Source of the DNA: Sipunculus nudus
Lineage: Eukaryota; Annelida; Sipuncula; Golfingiida; Sipunculidae
Assembly: GCA_026874595.1 (NCBI GenBank)
Contig: CM049311.1
Span: 53,821,676-53,885,675 of the forward strand
DNA length: 64,000 nt
Reading direction: 5' to 3'
In this document: one piece after another, positions 57,701 through 64,000 of the stretch
Layout: the number at the start of each line of letters is the position of its first letter
Position numbering within the stretch: the stretch's first letter is position 1
Translations under genes and position numbers: made by a program
The notes under the pieces: model-generated
The model's database searches: none
Told to the model about the DNA's origin: nothing
What the model saw: the letters and a program-made list of their open reading frames with translations, nothing else

Positions 57701-59159
57701 CCACAATTTGACAATATAAAGGCATCTGCACTGGAGATACAGTGAAAACACACAGACACAGAAAGATGCTATTATAATATGGTTGGCAACAAGCAGGACA
57801 CCTATAATCAAATAACACAGAGCTGGTTTCCAGTTGTCCTTATGTGACACTGAAATATGGCCACCTTGATAATGATAAACGTGCCAGTCAGACGGACCAT
57901 GACCAATTACTGCTGGAGATCAGCTCATCAGTCATACAGAAGCCCCCATCATCACAAGTAAATAAAATCATGTAATGTGCATGCACTAAGGCCTGGTGTA
58001 GACCATAACATCATGAACAGTGCCACAGAGACCTGAAAGAAATGGTTCCTTGTCAGTGGCAGGCAAGTTTCTCATCTCAAGCCAAAGTGCTTGGTGATTA
58101 ATAAATTCTTAAAAATGAAATGAATAAATGAATATTGCTTCAATACAGGGTCCTCATACAGTCATAATCATACAGAGTGAGGTTTACACCCCGCAGCAGG
58201 CTGCAAGGGGGGGGGGGGGCAGCCCAGTTTACAGTAAATATATATCAAGGTGCTCGCTTATAGAGCCTCAGTGAGCTTGTTTATAACATGCCTTTTTAAA
58301 CGATACTACTTAACACTACAGTCAATATTTAAAGGGTAATCCATATGACAACAACATACAAAACATATTGATGCTAAGTTTTGCGACAGATCTTCCTGGT
58401 GGCCTCAGCATCAGATTCTCTATATATGATAACTGGAATGATATCCTGATTCCTTGCTGATTATTAGTAAAACAAGAGAACCAATAACAAGAGCCTCCAA
58501 AGAGAGCAGGCTCGCCATGCGATACCACATCCTAGTCGGTGAGCTGATACAATCAATATCTATTCTTATTCCCAGCTCCGAAGCCTGGGTCAGGTCACAG
58601 GCATATAGGGCTTGTTTTGTTCACCACAACAACATGCTAGCCACTGGCTGGTAATGTCTCGGTATCTACAAGGTGGGGGACAAATTAAACACCCCTTACC
58701 CCACACCAAATACCCTATATATATGATTTGAATGTATACCAGAATACAAATACATATAAAGTCTGACTGTATAAAACCAAGTGTCTGTAGCTGGTATATT
58801 AGGACAAAATATATTTAATTTGAATACCATTCCTAAAATGCTGTTAAAAATACTATTTTTGTTAACTGTTTTCACCTGAAGCACATTCACTTCGTGTTCT
58901 CTGAGATATTTACTGACTGTTCCACATCCAGAATAAAGTTAAGACTGAATGCTAATGTAAATATAAGGAAAATGGAGATTGGGAATGTGCCCTAATCTGT
59001 AATATAAAATAAATGATAATTATAAATGTCAACAAAAATTAACTCTTTTTCATTTGAATAAATTTCAATCTCCTCACATGATTAAATTTTGCATTAAACA
59101 CTGGCTTCCCCTTCTAAAATAAAGATGTCCGACTGAAAATATTGTACCAAAAGCATTAA
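54761..59159. other. Long non-coding stretch
   Basis: No supported gene over about 4.4 kb. Only short frames with no motifs. Relatively repeat-poor; poly-G run at about 58206-58218. Might be host intron or intergenic DNA. Confidence 0.45.
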
Positions 59160-59867
59160 CCATCCATATCAACATAAACCAAGGGATAACTACCTAATCA
59201 TATCAACATAAACCAAGGGTTAACTATACCTAACCATATCAACATAAACCAACGGGAACCTAACCATATCAACACAAACCAAAGGATGACTAAAATCCAT
59301 ATCAACACAAACCAAGGGATAACTACCTAACCATATCAACATAAACCAAGGAATAACTAGCTAACCATATCAACACAAACCAGGGGATGACTACAAATCC
59401 ATATCAACACAAACCAAGGGATAACTACCTAACCATATCAACATAAACCAAGGGATAACTACCTAACCATATCAACACAAACCAGGGGATGACTACAAAT
59501 CCATATCAACACAAACCAAGGGATGACTACAAATCCATATCAACACAAACTAAGGGATGACTACAAATCCATATCAATACAAACCAGGGGATGACTACAA
59601 ATCCATATCAACACAAACCAAGGGATGACTACAAATCCATATCAACACAAACTAAGGGATGACTACAAATCATTATCAATATAAACTAAGGGATGACTAC
59701 AAATCCATATCCATATAAACTAAGGGATGACTACAAATCCATATCAATTCAAACCAAGAGATGACAACAAATCCATATCAACACAAACCAGGGGATAACT
59801 ACCCATCCATGTATTGACATATACCAGGAGTAAACTATCTAACCATATCAACACAAACAAGGGGATA
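59160..59867. repeat. ~34-bp minisatellite (CCATATCAACACAAACCAAG ...)
   Basis: About 20 copies of a 34-35 bp unit, CCATATCAACACAAACCAAG followed by GGATGACTACAAAT. The first units have the form GGATAACTACCTAA; later ones mostly GGATGACTACAAAT. The array is cut by the start of an ACTAGA element. Confidence 0.92.
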
Positions 59868-60850
59868 ACTAGAACGGCTTTGCTTTTGCGCTATAAAAAC
59901 AGATATATATATATGTCTCCCCCTATGGGCCATCCCAAATCATTAGGAAAAAAATGTGCACTATCTCAAAAGAATGATTCTACTTATCAGCAGATTTGAG
60001 TTTGAAAGTCTAGGTAACCACTTTTTAAATTCCAATGAGATATAGGCAGAAAGCTCTGGTGTGTCAAATTTGAAGAAAAAATTTCAGTACTTTTAAAGTT
60101 AGGGGGGTCCCAATAATCTTAGAACTGCATATTTTGACCTTAAAGATCACAGTCAAGGTCACTGGATTTCAAACTCCTTTGAGATTTTGGTAGGAACAAT
60201 GAGAGGTAAAATTTATTAGAGTAAAATATGCAGCCCTTCAAAAGTTACCACGTTCACAAGACAATAACTGTTGTTCGGCTGATATGACCTTGAAGATCCT
60301 AGTTAAGGTCACCAGGTTTCTAACTCGTCTGAGAACTTTGTAGGAACAATTGGTGTACCAAATATGAGGAAAAAAGTGAAATATTTCAAAGTTATGGGGT
60401 TCATAAGAATTTTTGGTAGATCTGACCTTGAAGATGAAGGTCAAGATCACCAGGTTTCAAACTCTTCCGAGATTTTGGTAGGAACAATGAGTGTTTAAAA
60501 TTTTGGAGGAAAATATGCAGCCCTTCAAAAGTTACCACGTTCACAAGACAATAACTGTTATTCGGCTGATATGACCTTGAAGATCCTAGTTAAAGTCACC
60601 AGGTTTCTAACTCCTCTGAGAACTTTGTAGGAACAATTGGTGTACCAAATATGAGGACAAAATGTGAATTACTTCGAATGTTATGAGGTTCACAAGAATT
60701 TCACATTTTGGCAGATTTGACCTTGAAAATGACAGTCAAGGTCACCAGGTTTTTCAAACTTGTCTGAGATTTTTAGATGAACAAAGAGTGTTGAAAATTT
60801 TGGAGGAAAATACACACAACACAAGATAACATTGTGGGATCAGTAAGGTC
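59868..60850 (+). mobile_element. Hairpin-ended element, family F copy
   Basis: 5' ACTAGAACGGCTTTGC, then a (TA)n and GTCTCCCCC. The body is built of about three ~245-bp modules with TGACCTTGAAGAT, AAGGTCACCAGGTTTC and TTGGTAGGAACAAT, as at 12970-13470. The 3' end is not clear. Confidence 0.6.
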
Positions 60851-61556
60851 CCAAAATCTATATTAATAGTGTAGGGCAATTTTTATAATTTTCCCTATCT
60901 CCTCTGATACCCCTGTACAGATTGTTGTGATTTTAGACAAACATATGCTCCAGGTTTGTCCGCAGATATTCCTACCACTTTAATTTGCAATATTTGCGTA
61001 TTACAGGCATTTTGAAAATTTTTGATATTTGCTCCCCTTTTCTTTGCATCTCAGGGCCCAGTAACACAATGTCCATAGAGTGTGTGATGGGACGAAAAAG
61101 TTTTAATCTGCATGCCCCATCTGGGTTCTCGTGCATGATCAGTCACCAGCCCAAAATAATCCCCATCAGCGATCCCTTTTCAAAAGGGGGATCTTTGTAA
61201 GAATTGTTTTGCAGGCTCCTGCAACTTGGGGGGGGGGGGGTCGCATGAAGAGGGCTCCTTCCTGCGACCCTGCTCACATGACCCGATATGCTTGAGTGCA
61301 CATCTAGCGGGTTGCAGCGTGATGGTTAGGCCAAAAAAAGGTATGGTTCTCAAGCACTTTTTTCAGAAACCTGTACAGACAGGCCATATTTTACCTTTGT
61401 TTGGTATGTTTTGCTAAAAATGTCACATGATCAGGGAAAAGCACTACATAAAAAAGTTAATCTGATCAAAATAGTATTATTTTATCTTCTTGAAAGATGA
61501 AAATCAAAATAAAATTTTTTTATGCGGGGGGGGGGGGGGGGGTTGTGTTAAAACTG
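60851..61556. other. Non-coding stretch with poly-G runs
   Basis: No gene recognised. Poly-G at about 61229-61239 and 61525-61541. Confidence 0.45.
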
Positions 61557-62495
61557 CAGGCAGTGCCTGAGATCCATACATTTCATTTTATTTTGCCTTA
61601 TACAGTGGCACGAAGGCCAGGGCCTTGCATGCAATTAGGGTCTTTGACAAATATTCACCAACATGTAGGCCTACTATGTAACAGATGGAAAGAACATGTT
61701 TACCAAATTCACGTCATGGTTGGTACAGTGTGATATGTACAAGTGTGGAGCGGCACCACCAAAGTTGTAAACACATAATATTAACTATAAATGATTTGAA
61801 AATTGAGATTTATTCTCATTACTGAAATTACAAATGCAAAACTCCAGTAAAAATGAAAATTTAATACGCGGGCAGTGCCTGAGATCCATACTTTCATTTT
61901 TTTTTGCCTTATACAGTCGCTCAAAGTCCAGGGCCTTGCATGCAATTAGGGTCTTTGACAAATATTCACCAACATGTAGGCCTACTATGTAACAGATGGA
62001 AAGAACATGCTAACCAAATTCACGTCATGGTTGGTACAGTGTGATATGTACAAGTGTGGAGTGCTGTGGCACCACCAAAGTTGTTTACACATAATATTAA
62101 CTATAAATGATTTGAAAATTGAGATTTATTCTCATTACTGAAATTACAATTGCAAAACTCCAGTAAAAATGTAAATTTAATACGCGGGGAGTGCCTGAGA
62201 TCCATACTTTCATTTTTTTTTTGCCTTATACAGTCGCACAAAGTCTAGGGCCTTGCATGCAATTAGGATCTTTGACAAATATTCACCAACATGTAGGCCT
62301 ACTATGTAACAGATGGAAAGAACATGTTAACCAAATTCACCTCATGGTTGGTACAGTGTGATATGTACACGTGTGGAGTGGCACCACCAAAGTTGTTAAC
62401 ACATTATATTAACTATAAATGATTTGAAAATCGAGATTTATTCTCATTACTGCAATTACAAATGCAAAACTCCAGTAAAAGTTTAAATTTAATAC
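61557..62495. repeat. Three tandem copies of a ~312-bp unit
   Basis: Units start at about 61557, 61867 and 62183, each with AGTGCCTGAGATCCATAC, CAGGGCCTTGCATGCAATTA, CACCAACATGTAGGCCTACT and GCAAAACTCCAGTAAAA. Copies are about 95% alike by eye. Function unknown. Confidence 0.9.
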
Positions 62496-62789
62496 GTTTG
62501 TACTAGTATTTGTTTCTTTTACATGCACTTGCCATCTCATTTTCAATAATGTTTATGTAATACGCTTTGTTTTTAAAGACTTTAAATTCTTTCATTCAGT
62601 ATGCATGCTTATTGCAAGTAAGTCATGTCCATCATTGTTACTAATTTCACAAATACAACTGGTATTTTTGCATGGATGGTATCTTTTGTATGTATATGTA
62701 TTATTGTTGATCAGTTTCTCATGTCACATGGTACCTGTGTAGGTGACTTTTTGTCAAAGACCCCGACCAAATCTAAGGCACTGGCCTGG

Positions 62790-62970
62790 ATTTTTATCCA
62801 CAACACCATACATATAATGGATCTTTATATTAATAGTGTAATGCGTGCCAATTGTTAGGCACTGGCTTGGTATGACTGTATGCTGTTCTAAAATATGTTC
62901 CAAATACTGTTCTAAAAGAATTTTATCCACAACACCATACATATAATGGATCTATATATTCATAGTGTAA
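62790..62970. repeat. Short direct duplication
   Basis: TTTTATCCACAACACCATAC followed by ATATAATGGATCT occurs at about 62792 and 62921. Each is followed by a similar stretch ending ATAGTGTAA. Confidence 0.75.
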
Positions 62971-63227
62971 AAGCCATCTGTGCAATTTTTCGCATCTTCT
63001 CATTTTTGGTGGATTTCCAATACCACCTTACAGATTTTCATTTGCCCCAAACCGTTAGTACGGGTTATTGCTAGTTACTATAATTAGCTTACAGCTTCCA
63101 GTCCTACTATTCTTAATGTCTTTAAATAATATATTCATCAATAAAATTTTCCCTGCATATCACAATTTTAAAATGATGTTGTTAAACTTGTCAGTAATTG
63201 AGTCCTGTCAATGAACCAAAATTTATG

Positions 63228-64000
63228 AACAAGGGACCCATGGGTCACAGTGCTCAGCTGAACTTGACTATGGCATAAAAATATATAATCCTAGCAGACA
63301 GAGGTTACAGTAATTTTTATATAGTTGCACTTGAAGGTAAATCCTAATGCTACAGCAATTTGGTTATACATGTATTATTAATAAGTCTGTCCTGCATATA
63401 GTTTCCTATCTCCTAGTTCCAAATACATGTGATGATGTTTGTGCTCATACAATCATAATTTCTGTGCATGCAAAAGAAGAGCATTTTTTGTCTCTATACA
63501 TAGAAAAGGACTCTAAAGATTTTTAAAAATACTGTTTAATCTGCCTGATATGACAGGGTAAAAGTGTTTACATAATACATATCTTTACTGAATCCTGAAT
63601 CAGAGTGGAAGCCTAGCTCAGATCAGCAAAGGAGCTACCCAAAGTGATACGTAGATCATAATAAGCTGGGTGGGCCTACACTATACAATACATTTATGAA
63701 TGACACGGTCTTCTAAAACTTGAATTAAAGCTACAGTTTCTGATCAATTGCATTCAAATTTCAGATTACTAAAGATAAATTTTTTTTGTACATAAACAAT
63801 GCTTACAGGGTAAAAAGGGCAATGGTCAAAGTTAGGCAAAAATATGGTACTGATTATAATGTAAAATGCTAATAACTTAAAAAATATACAAAATTCTGAC
63901 CTAACTCCTGGTAATAGTGGTATACCTTTGAGTCTTGATTAAGTCCTTTTGTGTAAGCTCTTGTTGGTCTGATAACACCGGCTTTGGCACAGGGCCAAGA
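63228..64000 (+). mobile_element. GCTCAG-type hairpin-ended element, cut by window end
   Basis: 5' AACAAGG, palindrome GACCCATGGGTC, then ACAGTGCTCAGCTGA. From about 63700 it matches the module of 17100-17710 and 52050-52790 (AATGGTCAAAGTTAGGCAAA, AGTCTTGATTAAGTC). The 3' end would lie beyond the window. Confidence 0.7.

Noticed and set aside
1-64000. tRNA, rRNA or other structured RNA genes
   Set aside because: None recognised by eye; a covariance-model search would be needed to exclude them.

Overview
The window is eukaryotic: AT-rich, packed with interspersed and tandem repeats, and with coding sequence only in spliced pieces. The repeat vocabulary (GACGGACGG-type tracts before hairpin 3' ends, TGACCTTGACCTTTGACC-type arrays, many poly-G/poly-C runs) suggests a mollusc, most likely a bivalve. 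That is inference from general familiarity with such genomes; nothing in the window names the species. No rRNA, tRNA, bacterial operon or CRISPR array was seen.

Layout. 1-3.5 kb: a ~54-bp minisatellite split by a 5'-truncated CR1/L2-like non-LTR retrotransposon (711-3250) with an open 721-codon reverse-transcriptase frame, followed by a second retrotransposon 3' relic (3470-3991). 4-13.6 kb: AT-rich DNA with a piggyBac-like MITE (7551-7815), hairpin-ended elements, a TA-flanked element with a CpG-rich interior (9512-10814) and two interlocked MITEs (11829-12829). 13,637-25,860: a 12.2-kb DNA transposon. 26-37.8 kb: more hairpin-ended elements and large minisatellites. 37.8-41.5 kb: a 3.6-kb foldback made of two inverted copies of a tandem-core element. 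41.6-42.0 kb: a possible host terminal exon with a poly(A) signal. 43.7-52.8 kb: further hairpin-ended elements, one carrying a ladder of nuclear-receptor-type DR1 motifs. 52.8-64 kb: mostly non-coding, with minisatellites, a triplicated 312-bp unit and the start of another hairpin-ended element.

The main discovery is the 12.2-kb transposon. It has 24-bp terminal inverted repeats (23/24 identical) and a 4-bp AAAC duplication. Its subterminal regions carry repeated TTAC-N4-GTAA motifs. Its five-exon gene has all four GT-AG junctions in compatible phase and predicts about 983 residues: a basic N-terminus, a Cys cluster, a DDE-like core with an HGKGxxDG motif and a small C-terminal domain. One in-frame TGA (20655-20657) is the only break seen. 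I cannot assign it to a named superfamily.

A second pattern is that several repeat families with unrelated bodies share one end design: ACTAGA or AACAAG, then a hairpin, then a short inverted motif, the body, and a 3' hairpin whose outer stem is the complement of that motif, followed by A-rich sequence. This resembles non-autonomous Helitron2/Helentron-type ends (inference). Host genes are barely represented; three candidate exons are listed at low confidence.
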